Shown here: positions 43,361 through 52,847 of the stretch, in pieces
How positions within the stretch are numbered: position 1 is the first letter of the stretch
Layout of the letters: every line of letters starts with the position of its first letter
Assembly: GCA_003554535.1 (NCBI GenBank)
Contig: PWGT01000180.1
Span: 1-64,000 of the forward strand
DNA length: 64,000 nt
Direction: 5' to 3'
From: Syntrophomonadaceae bacterium
Lineage (GTDB): Bacteria; Bacillota_D; Dethiobacteria; DTU022; PWGO01
Notes under the pieces: generated by a model
What the model saw: only the letters and a program-made list of their open reading frames with translations
The model's database searches: none
Told to the model about the DNA's origin: nothing
Position numbers and translations under genes: made by a program

Positions 43361-43810
43361 GTGCGTTTTTGGGGATTAGCGCTTCTTGTTCTTATTTTAG
43401 ACCAGGTAAGCAAGTGGTTTGTGTTACAAAATTTAGAGCGGGGAGAAACGATAGAAATTATAGGGAGGCTGTTGTATTTCACCCATGTGCAAAATCCTGG
43501 CGCTGCTTTTGGTTTTTTTGCCTACCAAACCTGGCTTTTTATTGTGGTTACTCTTTTGATTGGCGCCATAATAATTTATTACAATTACCGCTTGCCTGCA
43601 ACTTATAAATATGCCCATGCAGCTTTGGGTATTTTGCTGGGAGGAGCGGCAGGCAATTTAATAGATAGAATCGATACTGGTTATGTGATTGATTTTATAT
43701 CGCTAACTTTTTGGCCACCTGTTTTTAATATTGCTGATATGGCCATAGTTGCAGGGATCATTCTTTTTATGCTCTCTTTATGGGTAAATGAGAAAGAAGT
43801 TTCAACTTAG
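43361..43810 (+). CDS. lspA: Lipoprotein signal peptidase (signal peptidase II)
   Basis: Membrane aspartic protease that cleaves the signal peptide of prolipoproteins after lipidation. The 149-aa protein has four membrane segments, the conserved QNPGAAFGFF motif, and the two catalytic aspartates in GYVIDFISL and FNIADMAIV. GTG start after AAGGAGGGG. It is followed by lgt, the enzyme acting one step earlier in the same pathway. Confidence 0.95.
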   Translation: MRFWGLALLVLILDQVSKWFVLQNLERGETIEIIGRLLYFTHVQNPGAAFGFFAYQTWLFIVVTLLIGAIIIYYNYRLPATYKYAHAALGILLGGAAGNLIDRIDTGYVIDFISLTFWPPVFNIADMAIVAGIILFMLSLWVNEKEVST

Positions 43811-43822
43811 AGGAGGAGCCTT

Positions 43823-44584
43823 ATGTATCCTGTTTTATGGGAAACATCTTATTTTGCAATTTATTCTTATGGTTTTATGGTCTCTTTGGCTATTCTGGTT
43901 TCGGTTTTTTTTATGTATAGACGAGCTCCCAGAGAAGGGTATAATCCCGACCAGTTGTTGGAACTTGTAGTGGCTATAGTACTTGTAGGTTTGATTGGAG
44001 CCAGGTTGCTATTCATATTTTTAAATTGGGAGTTTTATGCTGGAGATTTGAGCAGAATATTTTCTATCCAAGCAGGAGGTCTTTCCTTTCATGGAGCCTT
44101 TGCTTTTGGAATTATAGTAGGAGTATTATGGACATCTTGGCGAGGTTATTCTTTTTGGAAATTAGCAGACTTTTTGGCTCCTTATATATTTTTGGGATAC
44201 ACTTTTGCCCGAATAGGGTGTTTTTTAAATGGCTGTTGTTATGGCATAGAAACGGATTTGCCTTGGGGTTTGCCGGCAGCTGCAGTTGATAATTTGCCCC
44301 GTCATCCGGTCCAGCTATATGCCAGCGCAGCTTCACTACTTTTATTTGGAGTTGTTAACTACCTACGGAAATTTAGTTTTTTTGATGGTTTTGTATTGAT
44401 AATGGTCATAAAACTGTATGGAGTATTAAGATTAGTAACAGGATTTTTCCGTGCTGATGAAATAGTGTGGATGAATATGAGCCTTGCTCAAATGGCCAGC
44501 CTGATTATGATAGCAGTACTGGCATTGGCCTTAATTTTGGCTAAAACTACAGTGATCCCGGCTCTTGAACGGAGAAGGAAATGA
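43823..44584 (+). CDS. lgt: Prolipoprotein diacylglyceryl transferase
   Basis: Polytopic membrane enzyme that transfers diacylglycerol from phosphatidylglycerol to the lipobox cysteine. The 253-aa protein shows GARLLFIFLNW, AGGLSFHGAFAFG, the ARIGCFLNGCCYG signature with the conserved Arg-Ile-Gly-Cys, and HPVQLYAS. About seven membrane segments. ATG with GAGGAG upstream. Its stop overlaps the rluD start by 4 bases. Confidence 0.95.
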   Translation: MYPVLWETSYFAIYSYGFMVSLAILVSVFFMYRRAPREGYNPDQLLELVVAIVLVGLIGARLLFIFLNWEFYAGDLSRIFSIQAGGLSFHGAFAFGIIVGVLWTSWRGYSFWKLADFLAPYIFLGYTFARIGCFLNGCCYGIETDLPWGLPAAAVDNLPRHPVQLYASAASLLLFGVVNYLRKFSFFDGFVLIMVIKLYGVLRLVTGFFRADEIVWMNMSLAQMASLIMIAVLALALILAKTTVIPALERRRK

Positions 44585-45498
44585 ATGAAAGTTTAATTTT
44601 AGAAGTTAATACTTCTGGAGAACGGCTTGATACTTACCTCGCAAGGGAAATAGAAGATCTCTCTCGGGCTAGGGTTCAGCAGCTTATTGTGAAAGGAAAT
44701 GTTAAAGTCAACGATGAGCGTCCCAAGAGGAGTTACAAACTGCAACCGGGGGATCGGGTGGAGGTGATTATTCCTCCGCCGCAGACTGAAGAAACTTGGC
44801 CTGAACCAATTTCGTTAGATGTTGTATATGAGGATGAACAGATGCTGGTAATAAATAAGCCAAGAGGAATGGTTGTTCATCCCGCTCCTGGGCACCAAAA
44901 TGAAACATTGGTTAATGCCCTGCTTTATCATTGTCACGATTTATCGTACAGAGGAGGGAAAATGCGTCCTGGCATTGTCCACAGGTTGGATAAAGATACC
45001 TCGGGCCTCCTAATGGTTGCTAAAAATGATGATGTCCATAAAGAACTTTCTACTCAATTAAAAAATAAGGTGGTGCGGAGGGATTATGTTGCTTTGGCGT
45101 GGGGCAAATTAAAATCTAAATATTTCACTATTGATGCCCCGCTGGGTAGAGACCCGCGCAATCGTAAAAGAATGACTGCCATAGACGATGGTAGAGATGC
45201 TGTAACTAATATTCGGGTTTTAGCATATTTGAATAATTGCACACTCCTGCGGGCTCGCCTTCAAACAGGAAGAACCCATCAAGTTAGAGCTCATTTATCT
45301 TATTTGGGGTATCCCCTGGTAGGGGATACCCTTTATGGAGGTAATCGCAAGATATTGCGAGAAATAAATTGGGAAGGGCAAGCTCTGCATGCTCGGCGCC
45401 TTGGATTTTATCACCCCTCAATGAGTGATTATATGTCTTTTGTGGCCCCGCTTCCTGTAGAGTTTAAGCAACTACTGTTCTTTTTACGGGAAAAATAA
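44581..45498 (+). CDS. rluD: RluA/RluD-family pseudouridine synthase
   Basis: Makes pseudouridine in 23S rRNA, probably in helix 69 as RluD does. The 305-aa protein has an N-terminal S4 domain (RLDTYLAREIEDLSRARVQQLI) and the catalytic domain with INKPRGMVVHPAPGH and the active-site RPGIVHRLDKDTSGLLM, where the aspartate attacks uracil. ATG overlaps the lgt stop (ATGA). The exact target nucleotide is inferred from the family; YlyB is the B. subtilis counterpart at this place. Confidence 0.9.
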   Translation: MNESLILEVNTSGERLDTYLAREIEDLSRARVQQLIVKGNVKVNDERPKRSYKLQPGDRVEVIIPPPQTEETWPEPISLDVVYEDEQMLVINKPRGMVVHPAPGHQNETLVNALLYHCHDLSYRGGKMRPGIVHRLDKDTSGLLMVAKNDDVHKELSTQLKNKVVRRDYVALAWGKLKSKYFTIDAPLGRDPRNRKRMTAIDDGRDAVTNIRVLAYLNNCTLLRARLQTGRTHQVRAHLSYLGYPLVGDTLYGGNRKILREINWEGQALHARRLGFYHPSMSDYMSFVAPLPVEFKQLLFFLREK

Positions 45499-45507
45499 GT
45501 TAAATAA

Positions 45508-46056
<549 letters not shown>

Positions 46057-46067
46057 TCACCTCAATA

Positions 46068-47816
46068 TTATTCTTCAGCAGAAGAGGGTTTGCGAAGCAT
46101 TTGCAACGTTTCACCTGTTGGTTCTACAGTAATACTTTTAAAATTTTGGTATATTGCCATTCCGGGCTTTCCTCCCGGCGCCCTTTTGACGTTTTTAACC
46201 TGGGTATAATCGACAGTTACCCGCGAAATTGAACTGCCTTTGCTATAGTAGGCTGCTAGCGTAGCAGCTTCCTGCAAGGTTGCTTCGTCTGGAGGGAAAT
46301 CGGAGTCTTTTACTATAACGTGCGAACCGGGTAAAGTTTGCACATGAAACCAGGTATCATTTCTGGATGCCTTCCGGAAAGTTAATTCATCATTTTGGAG
46401 ATTGCTCCTTCCAACCAAAATTGTTTTGCCGGTGGAAGAAATAAAAGTAAGTGGCGGTGCTTTTTCCTGCGAAGCTTTTTTATCTTTAGAAGGTGTTTGT
46501 TTTTTGATATATCCAGTTTGAGTAAGTTCCTGGTTGATTTGTTTAAGGGTTTGCAAGTCTGCATTTTCCAAAGAGAAAAGAACATTTTCCAGATAGTCTT
46601 TTTCTTGGCGGGTTTGTTTTATCCGTGACCCAATTTTTTTCTCACCCTTTTTAAGTTTACGATATTTTCGAAAATACTTTTGGGCATTTTCGTTAGCAGT
46701 TAAACGGGGGTCAAGAGGGATGGCTACCTCTTCCTGATTTGGGTTGTAAAAATTAGGAAGAACTATTTTGTCTCTTTTCCCTTCAATTTCGTGAAGATGG
46801 CTTAAAATTAATTCCCCATAAATGCGATATGTTTCTGCTTCTCTTGCTTTTTCCAATTCTTTAAGCTGGCGTTCTTCTTTCAATTTAATTTTTTTTAGTT
46901 CTCTTTCTGTCACCTTTTTTAATTTATCACGAAGGCTATTTTTTTGTTCGTCATGGTATTTTCGAGAATAAAAAACATCTAGCATTTCATTGGCACTATT
47001 AAATAATTCCTGAGGATAATCTCTATACATGGAGTAATCTAGCACTGTAAAAGCTTGCTTGTTTTCTTCAATATTTACTATGGCAGGTTTAAAATTTTTC
47101 CCCACAACTTTTTCGTATGTCTCTTGCATGGCATTCCAAATGTTTCTGAGCAATTTTTCCCGGTTTAGTTCTTTGTTGTTTTGGGTGGCCCTAAAAATTA
47201 TCTCTTTTGCCAGTTGAGGGCTAATGCCCTTAAAAGAGGCTATGAGGGCTTTTTCCCAATTATCTGATTGCAAGTTAGAGTTAATTGCCTCTTGAAAAGT
47301 ATTATAGTCTATTTTATCTATGGCATATTTGCTTTGAGGGGGAGGAGGAAAATAAGATTTACCGGGGAGAATTTCCCGGTATTTGTTAAATTCCATGGTA
47401 ATATTTTTTAACGCTCCCAAGATAATCTTTGACTCGTTTAATAAAACCAGGTTACTGTGCCTTCCCATTATTTCTATCATCAGTTTATATTTATTTTCTC
47501 CCCTGGCAAGTTCAACTTCCAAAATTCTTTCCCAGGGAAGCTGGTAAAAACTCAATATACGGCTGTTTTCCAGATGTTTACGAAGCAACATGCAGAAAGC
47601 AGGTGGTGTAGCAGGAGGTTCAGTTTTAACCCTGGTTAGATGAAATCTTGCCATGGAAGGATCGCAAGATACAAGAAAGCTTCCATACTTAGCAGAGTGG
47701 CTGCAGTTGAAAATTACTTCATGGGGAGAGGTTTGGTATATTTTTCTGATCTTATCTCCTCTAAGGTATTTATTTAATTCTTCTGTGATTGCTGAAAAAA
47801 CGATTACATCGAACAT
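46068..47816 (-). CDS. rqcH: Ribosome-associated quality control protein RqcH (NFACT family)
   Basis: Binds stalled 50S-peptidyl-tRNA complexes and directs addition of C-terminal alanine tails that mark the peptide for degradation. The 582-aa protein has the NFACT-N domain at the start (MFDVIVFSAITEELNKYL), a long helical/coiled-coil middle, and the C-terminal NFACT-R domain (NDTWFHVQTLPGSHVIVKD). Minus-strand ATG with GCGGAGGTAAG upstream. The stop is 11 bases from that of pyrR (convergent). Often called a fibronectin-binding protein in older annotation. Confidence 0.93.
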   Translation of the reverse strand: MFDVIVFSAITEELNKYLRGDKIRKIYQTSPHEVIFNCSHSAKYGSFLVSCDPSMARFHLTRVKTEPPATPPAFCMLLRKHLENSRILSFYQLPWERILEVELARGENKYKLMIEIMGRHSNLVLLNESKIILGALKNITMEFNKYREILPGKSYFPPPPQSKYAIDKIDYNTFQEAINSNLQSDNWEKALIASFKGISPQLAKEIIFRATQNNKELNREKLLRNIWNAMQETYEKVVGKNFKPAIVNIEENKQAFTVLDYSMYRDYPQELFNSANEMLDVFYSRKYHDEQKNSLRDKLKKVTERELKKIKLKEERQLKELEKAREAETYRIYGELILSHLHEIEGKRDKIVLPNFYNPNQEEVAIPLDPRLTANENAQKYFRKYRKLKKGEKKIGSRIKQTRQEKDYLENVLFSLENADLQTLKQINQELTQTGYIKKQTPSKDKKASQEKAPPLTFISSTGKTILVGRSNLQNDELTFRKASRNDTWFHVQTLPGSHVIVKDSDFPPDEATLQEAATLAAYYSKGSSISRVTVDYTQVKNVKRAPGGKPGMAIYQNFKSITVEPTGETLQMLRKPSSAEE

Positions 47817-48018
47817 TTATTACTTACCTCCGCTGGTAGTATAACTTAGATCAAGACAAACAGGCAAATTATTTTTATTGTAATTATAAATTTCTCTTAG
47901 AGCTATATTTCCTGTTCATATTATTTTTCTAAGAATCATAAAAATCATTATCAGTAGACAACCTTAATTTATAGTAAGGTATTGTTTTTTTTCTATTCTT
48001 ATCAACAGGAGGAATTAT

Positions 48019-48660
48019 ATGAAAAAATATGGAGTTATAGCAGTATTTATTATTGCTTCCTTGTTAATTCTGGCTTCTTTGGAGTTTATACCTGTCCAGG
48101 GATCAAGCCCTATAGAAATGAAAAAGCTTAGAATGGTTGCTCTTGAAGAACCTGCAACTGTCCCCATATTTTTAGCTTCAAAAGAAGGAAAGTTTTATGA
48201 AAAAAACCTCAATCTAGATCTTGAATTGTTGGAATCAGAAGAACAGGTTATAAATGCATTTGTAGCTGGTGCTGCCGATGGAGCTTTGATTGAAATGGAA
48301 GAAGTAGCCTTGTTTCAGGAAAAAGGTATCTATTCAAAAGCTACTTCGGTTTTTAATGCTTATAATAATATTTCCAATGATGTAGAACCTGGCAAAATGA
48401 AAGTACTAGCATTTAGCGGAGAATCTCTGGAGAATAAAAGAGAAGAAATAAAAATTTTTCACAGGGTTTATAAAAAAGTTTTAGAGAGGCTTGCCTATAG
48501 TGAGTATACGGAAAGAAATTTTAATTACAGCCTTGCAAGTTTAACCCTTCCCCCACGTGAAGAAGTTACCCGCATGATTAAAGAAATGCAAAAAGTTACT
48601 AAAGTAAGAGATGATTGCTTATACGAAGATCTGGTAGATACCGGGTTTATAAGTAACTGA
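48019..48660 (+). CDS. Short, orphan ABC-transporter substrate-binding-like protein (NMT1/THI5 type)
   Basis: A 213-aa exported protein with a signal sequence (about residues 1-28) that lacks a lipobox cysteine. The first half resembles the N-terminal lobe of SsuA/TauA/THI5-like binding proteins (EEPATVPIFLASKEGKFYEK, then AFVAGAADGALI). The last 40 residues resemble their C-terminus (EEVTRMIKEMQK ... LYEDLVDTGFI). About 80-100 central residues usual for the roughly 310-aa family appear to be absent. No permease or ATPase is next to it. The frame is intact and has AGGAGG, so it may be expressed. Weak similarity; function unknown. Confidence 0.55.
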   Translation: MKKYGVIAVFIIASLLILASLEFIPVQGSSPIEMKKLRMVALEEPATVPIFLASKEGKFYEKNLNLDLELLESEEQVINAFVAGAADGALIEMEEVALFQEKGIYSKATSVFNAYNNISNDVEPGKMKVLAFSGESLENKREEIKIFHRVYKKVLERLAYSEYTERNFNYSLASLTLPPREEVTRMIKEMQKVTKVRDDCLYEDLVDTGFISN

Positions 48661-48685
48661 TTTAGAAATTGTTTTAGGGCAAGTA

Positions 48686-48694
48686 GAGGGGGAG
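48686..48694 (+). promoter_or_regulatory. Shine-Dalgarno site pointing to ATC start of the P-type ATPase
   Basis: GAGGGGGAG is followed 6 bases later by ATC 48701, in frame with the conserved ATPase N-terminus. No AUG, GUG or UUG occurs in that frame between the stop at 48650-48652 and 48800. It suggests AUC initiation. Confidence 0.6.
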
Positions 48695-48700
48695 AATAAG

Positions 48701-51376
48701 ATCCTACATAATTGGCAATTAAAAACAGGTAGTGAAGTTTGTGTAGAATTAAATGTAAGCCCCCATAAAGGTTTAACTTCTAACGAAGCTCAAAATAGAA
48801 TGGAGATATGGGGAAATAATTCTTTACATGATTCTTCCCCCCTTTCATTATTTAGGTTGTTTTTAGCCCAGTTCCAGGATTTTTTGGTTCTGGTTTTGCT
48901 GGTAGCAACTCTTCTTTCGGGCATACTGGGGGAATACATTGATGGCTTAACCATCATGGCCATTGTTTTGTTAAATGCTCTCCTGGGAACTTTCCAGGAA
49001 TACCGGGCCGAAAATTCTTTAAGAATGCTGCAAAAACTTGCCTCTCCCCAGGCTTTGGTTTTGAGGGAAGGAAAATTGTGTCAAATAGATTCAAGTGAAG
49101 TGGTTCCCGGAGACATTATACATTTTGAACAGGGTGATAGAATTTGCGCTGATATGCGGTTATTAGAATCATATTCATTGATTGTCAATGAAGCCCCTCT
49201 TACAGGCGAATCTCTTCCAGTTGGCAAAACCCAGCTTCCTCTGGAAGAGGCGTTTTCTAACCCTGGTGACATATCGAATATGGTATTTAGTGGAACTTTA
49301 GTAGAGGAGGGGAAGGGCAGGGGGGTAGTAGTTGCTACTGGGATGCAAACCCAGTTGGGTCAAATAGCTCACCTCATGGAGCAGACTGAAGCAAAACTTA
49401 CGCCTCTACAGGTGCGATTAAATTCTTTAGGCAGGATACTTGTAGGTGCTTGCCTCTTGGTATGTTTTCTGGTGATTTTACTGGGGTTATGGAGGGGGGA
49501 AACTATTTATGCCATGCTTATGGCAGGCATCAGCCTTGCTGTTGCCGCCATACCTGAAGGCTTGCCAGCCATTGTTACGGTTTCTTTAGCTTTAGGAGTG
49601 CAGCGAATGGTCAGGCGTAAGGCAATAATTCGCCGGTTGCCGGCGGTAGAAACTTTAGGTTCGGCTACAGTGATCTGCTCTGATAAAACAGGAACCATGA
49701 CGCAGAACAGGATGGTGCTTAAGGAAATTTTTGCAGACAGGAATTCTTTTATAATGGAGGCAGAAGGACCGACATTAAAAGAAAATAACGAAAGTTTTAG
49801 TTTTAGCAACTATGAGCGAGAAAAAAAAGCTTTTGCAGCATCAATGTTGGCCCTTCGCATAGGAGCGGCATGCAATAACGCAACTGAAGAAAAAAATAAT
49901 TCATTCTCAGGGTTCAGAGGTACGCCAACTGAAGTAGCTCTTCTTAAAGCTGCGCAAGCAAGCGGATTGCCCCTTAAATATCAGATAATTTTTGAGCATC
50001 CTTTTAGTGCGGAAAGAAAGCGGATGACTGTATTGAGCAGGGATGAAGGGCTTAAAGTTTATGTAAAAGGAGCCCCTGAAACTGTTTTAAGAAGGTGCCG
50101 ATATATTTGGAAAGATGGCAAGCCCTGCCCTTTAACTTCAGAAGAAAAGTTAATTATTCAAAACAAAGTGGAAGAGATGGGATCTAACGCTTTGAGGACT
50201 CTGGCTGTGGCATATAGAAATTTTCTTCCAGGCGAGCAGATGGAAAATGAAGAAGAGGTGGAGCAAAATCTAATATGGGTAGGCTTGTTAGGGCTGGAAG
50301 ATCCCCCTCGCCCTGAAGTAATACCGGCGGTGGCAAGTTGCCGGCAGGCAGGTATTAAAGTGGTTATGATTACCGGTGACCACCGCAATACCGCAGTAGC
50401 CGTTGGCAGCAGGCTAGGTATTTTAAATGGAGGCAGGGTTTTAACTGGGGAAGAGTTGGATGGGCTAAGTGATCATGAATTACGTGCCCAGGTGGAAGAA
50501 ATCTCAATCTTTTCCCGGGTTAATCCTGCTCATAAATTACGCGTAGTCAGGGCTTTAAAAGAGAAGGGTCATGTTGTGGCCATGACAGGTGATGGGGTTA
50601 ATGATGCTCCTGCCGTTAAAGAAGCTGATATAGGAGTAGCCATGGGAATTGCTGGTACCGATGTAACCAAAGAAGCAGCTGCTTTGGTTTTGGAGGATGA
50701 TAATTTTGCCTCAATAGTTGCTGCTATTGAAGAGGGACGAAATATTTATGCCAATGTGCGTAAATTTATTCGTTTTCTATTGTGTTGTAATACCGGCGAA
50801 ATATTAACCATGCTGCTAACTATTCTTATTGGCCTTCCCCTTCCTTTACGTCCTATCCAAATTTTATGGATCAACTTGATAACCGATGGATTGCCTGCAT
50901 TAGCCCTGAGCATGGAGCCACCTGATAAAATGGTCATGCTTAAACCTCCTCGAGATAAAGATAGTGGTATATTTTCTCAATCATTGTGGTTACGAATACT
51001 TTCCCGGGGCACATTAATAGCCATTTCCACCATAATAGTATTTGGGGTCACCCTTTTTCAATATAACAACCTCATTTATGCACAAAGTGCAGCTTTAACA
51101 ACTCTTGTTGTTACTCAGTTGCTTTTTGTGTTTGAATGTCGTACGGAGGTTGTGCCTCATTGGAAGGCAGGATTGCCTTCTAACCATTATCTAAATTTTG
51201 CTGTTTTAATTTCTGTTCTTCTTCTTCTGCCAATTTTATATCTGCCAACATTCCAAAAAATTTTTTCTACTCTTCCCCTGGGTCTGGATACTTGGTCAAT
51301 AATAGGAATTGTATCCTTTGTCCCTTATTTAGTTATTGGATTGAGCGGTATGTTAAAAAAAAGTATATATAAGTGA
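48701..51376 (+). CDS. Calcium-transporting P-type ATPase (P2A, SERCA-like)
   Basis: Membrane pump of the cation P-ATPase family. Motifs: TGES actuator loop, PEGLPAIVTVSLALG in helix M4, phosphorylation site DKTGTMTQNRM, GDGVNDAPAVKEADIGVAMG and NLITDGLPALALSMEPP in the M6 region, the calcium-pump pattern. The first canonical start (ATG 48800) would drop part of the conserved N-terminal domain: the same frame upstream reads SPHKGLTSNEAQNRMEIWG, spanning the ATG. Upstream it is open to 48653 with no AUG/GUG/UUG. A strong ribosome site precedes ATC 48701, which would give 891 aa. I use that start. Confidence 0.88.
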   Translation: MLHNWQLKTGSEVCVELNVSPHKGLTSNEAQNRMEIWGNNSLHDSSPLSLFRLFLAQFQDFLVLVLLVATLLSGILGEYIDGLTIMAIVLLNALLGTFQEYRAENSLRMLQKLASPQALVLREGKLCQIDSSEVVPGDIIHFEQGDRICADMRLLESYSLIVNEAPLTGESLPVGKTQLPLEEAFSNPGDISNMVFSGTLVEEGKGRGVVVATGMQTQLGQIAHLMEQTEAKLTPLQVRLNSLGRILVGACLLVCFLVILLGLWRGETIYAMLMAGISLAVAAIPEGLPAIVTVSLALGVQRMVRRKAIIRRLPAVETLGSATVICSDKTGTMTQNRMVLKEIFADRNSFIMEAEGPTLKENNESFSFSNYEREKKAFAASMLALRIGAACNNATEEKNNSFSGFRGTPTEVALLKAAQASGLPLKYQIIFEHPFSAERKRMTVLSRDEGLKVYVKGAPETVLRRCRYIWKDGKPCPLTSEEKLIIQNKVEEMGSNALRTLAVAYRNFLPGEQMENEEEVEQNLIWVGLLGLEDPPRPEVIPAVASCRQAGIKVVMITGDHRNTAVAVGSRLGILNGGRVLTGEELDGLSDHELRAQVEEISIFSRVNPAHKLRVVRALKEKGHVVAMTGDGVNDAPAVKEADIGVAMGIAGTDVTKEAAALVLEDDNFASIVAAIEEGRNIYANVRKFIRFLLCCNTGEILTMLLTILIGLPLPLRPIQILWINLITDGLPALALSMEPPDKMVMLKPPRDKDSGIFSQSLWLRILSRGTLIAISTIIVFGVTLFQYNNLIYAQSAALTTLVVTQLLFVFECRTEVVPHWKAGLPSNHYLNFAVLISVLLLLPILYLPTFQKIFSTLPLGLDTWSIIGIVSFVPYLVIGLSGMLKKSIYK

Positions 51377-51406
51377 TTTTTTCAGATTATATAGTTGCTC
51401 TCCTTC

Positions 51407-51435
51407 TTGTTAATTGAATTCATAAATGATATTAT
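51407..51435 (+). promoter_or_regulatory. Promoter of yicC and following genes
   Basis: TTGTTA (51407-51412), a 17-base spacer and an extended -10 TGA-TATTAT with hexamer 51430-51435. Start expected near 51442. The element lies in the gap after the P-ATPase gene. Confidence 0.65.
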
Positions 51436-51517
51436 GAGTGCGATAAAGTGAATAATTCGGAGATTTTAGCAGGATTTACAACAATATTTATATAAAATTA
51501 ACTAAGGAGAGGGTATT

Positions 51518-52393
51518 TTGGTTTGTAGCATGACGGGCTATGGCTATGGCTATAGTTTAAAGGAGAACATGGGCATAACTATAGAGATCAAATCTGTAAA
51601 TCACCGTTACCTGGACCTTTCATTTCGCTTGCCTAAAGAATTGCAAAGATGGGAAGAATTAATGCGTTCCCGTATTCGGGAAAAGGTTGAAAGAGGCCGC
51701 CTGGAAATAAAATTAAAAGTTGAAAATATGCCTGAAGATATGTATTCCGTGCAGATAAATTATCACCTGGCACAAGCTTATTATGAGGCCTTACAGCAAG
51801 TCAGGGATACACTTTTAATGGATGATCCAGTCAAGCTAGATCAGATCATAAGTTTTCCTGATGTTTTTATGATCCAGGATCGCCTTGAGGAAGACGAATT
51901 AATTTCTGAGCTAATAGATGATGCCATTGTTAAAGCGCTAAAAGAGTTAATTAGTCAGAAAGAGAAAGAAGGCAAAAATCTTGCGGATGATTTGTTAGAT
52001 CGTTGTACAAATATAGAAGAACGCATGGAAAAAGCTTCTGAAAAAGCACCCATTGTTGTTGAGAATTATAGGCATCGATTGCGCCAAAAAATTCAGGAAT
52101 TGGAAGGAGGGGTCGCTGACGAAGAACGAATTCTTACTGAATGTACTATTTTTGCTGAACGATGTGATATCACGGAGGAGATTGTCCGAATGAACAGTCA
52201 TTTACAACTCTTTCGGGATTCTATGAACCAAGCTGGGGCTGTGGGGCGCAAGCTGGATTTTATTTTGCAGGAAATGGTTCGGGAAATTAACACCATAGGT
52301 TCAAAAGCCAATGATAACGAAATTTCAATTTGGGTGGTGGAAACAAAAACTGACCTGGAAAAAATGAGAGAGCAAGTGCAAAACATTGAATGA
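51518..52393 (+). CDS. yicC: YicC/YloC family endoribonuclease
   Basis: A 291-aa protein starting MVCSMTGYGYGYSLKENMG, the family's MTGYG opening, followed by EIKSVNHRYLDLSFRLPKEL and ending FILQEMVREINTIGSKANDNEIS, all diagnostic. YicC family members are reported as endoribonucleases that affect stationary-phase physiology and small RNAs. TTG 51518 with AAGGAGAGGG upstream; the internal ATG 51530 is less consistent with homologues. In Bacillota it regularly precedes remA and gmk, as here. Confidence 0.92.
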   Translation: MVCSMTGYGYGYSLKENMGITIEIKSVNHRYLDLSFRLPKELQRWEELMRSRIREKVERGRLEIKLKVENMPEDMYSVQINYHLAQAYYEALQQVRDTLLMDDPVKLDQIISFPDVFMIQDRLEEDELISELIDDAIVKALKELISQKEKEGKNLADDLLDRCTNIEERMEKASEKAPIVVENYRHRLRQKIQELEGGVADEERILTECTIFAERCDITEEIVRMNSHLQLFRDSMNQAGAVGRKLDFILQEMVREINTIGSKANDNEISIWVVETKTDLEKMREQVQNIE

Positions 52394-52467
52394 AAATATC
52401 TTATCTATTATAATGTCTTAAGTCTTTATTAGAAATTAGAAGATAGCTTAACTTAATAATTTTTTTA

Positions 52468-52495
52468 TTGCTTCAAAACAAGCTTTACATATAAA
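52468..52495 (+). promoter_or_regulatory. Possible promoter of remA-gmk-rpoZ-coaBC
   Basis: TTGCTT (52468-52473), 16-base spacer, TATAAA (52490-52495) in the 151-base yicC-remA gap. An 8-base direct repeat ACAAGCTT (52478-52485 and 52502-52509) flanks the -10 element. Confidence 0.5.
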
Positions 52496-52544
52496 TGAAG
52501 TACAAGCTTCATAATAAATTGGCTAGTATAAAGGAGGATTTGTG

Positions 52545-52814
52545 TTGAGTACAATTAAATTAATTAATATTGGTTTTGGAAACATTGTTTCTGCGCAGAG
52601 AATAATTGCGATTGTTAGCCCGGAGTCTGCGCCTATTAAAAGAGTAATAAATGAAGGTCGCGATCGGGGAATGCTCATTGATGCTACTTACGGTCGGCGG
52701 ACCAGGGCAGTAATAGTTACTGACAGCGGCCATGTTGTTTTATCAGCGGTCCAACCGGAAACAGTAAAGCACCGGCTAGATACTAAGGAAACAACTTCTA
52801 GTGATGATAATTAA
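52545..52814 (+). CDS. remA: RemA/DUF370 family DNA-binding regulator
   Basis: Small regulator that in B. subtilis activates biofilm matrix genes by binding repeated DNA sites as a ring-shaped oligomer. The 89-aa protein starts [20 protein letters not shown] and has the near-invariant [26 protein letters not shown] and [12 protein letters not shown] 52545 is 7 bases after AAGGAGG; GTG 52542 is one codon earlier. Just upstream of gmk as in most Bacillota. Confidence 0.93.
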   Translation: MSTIKLINIGFGNIVSAQRIIAIVSPESAPIKRVINEGRDRGMLIDATYGRRTRAVIVTDSGHVVLSAVQPETVKHRLDTKETTSSDDN

Positions 52815-52847
52815 AAAATTCAATAAATAAGGAGTGGCAGCAAATAA

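Noticed and set aside
47429..47844. Plus-strand open frames opposite rqcH
   Set aside because: They lie antisense to a well-supported gene, are short, and have no family motifs or ribosome sites.
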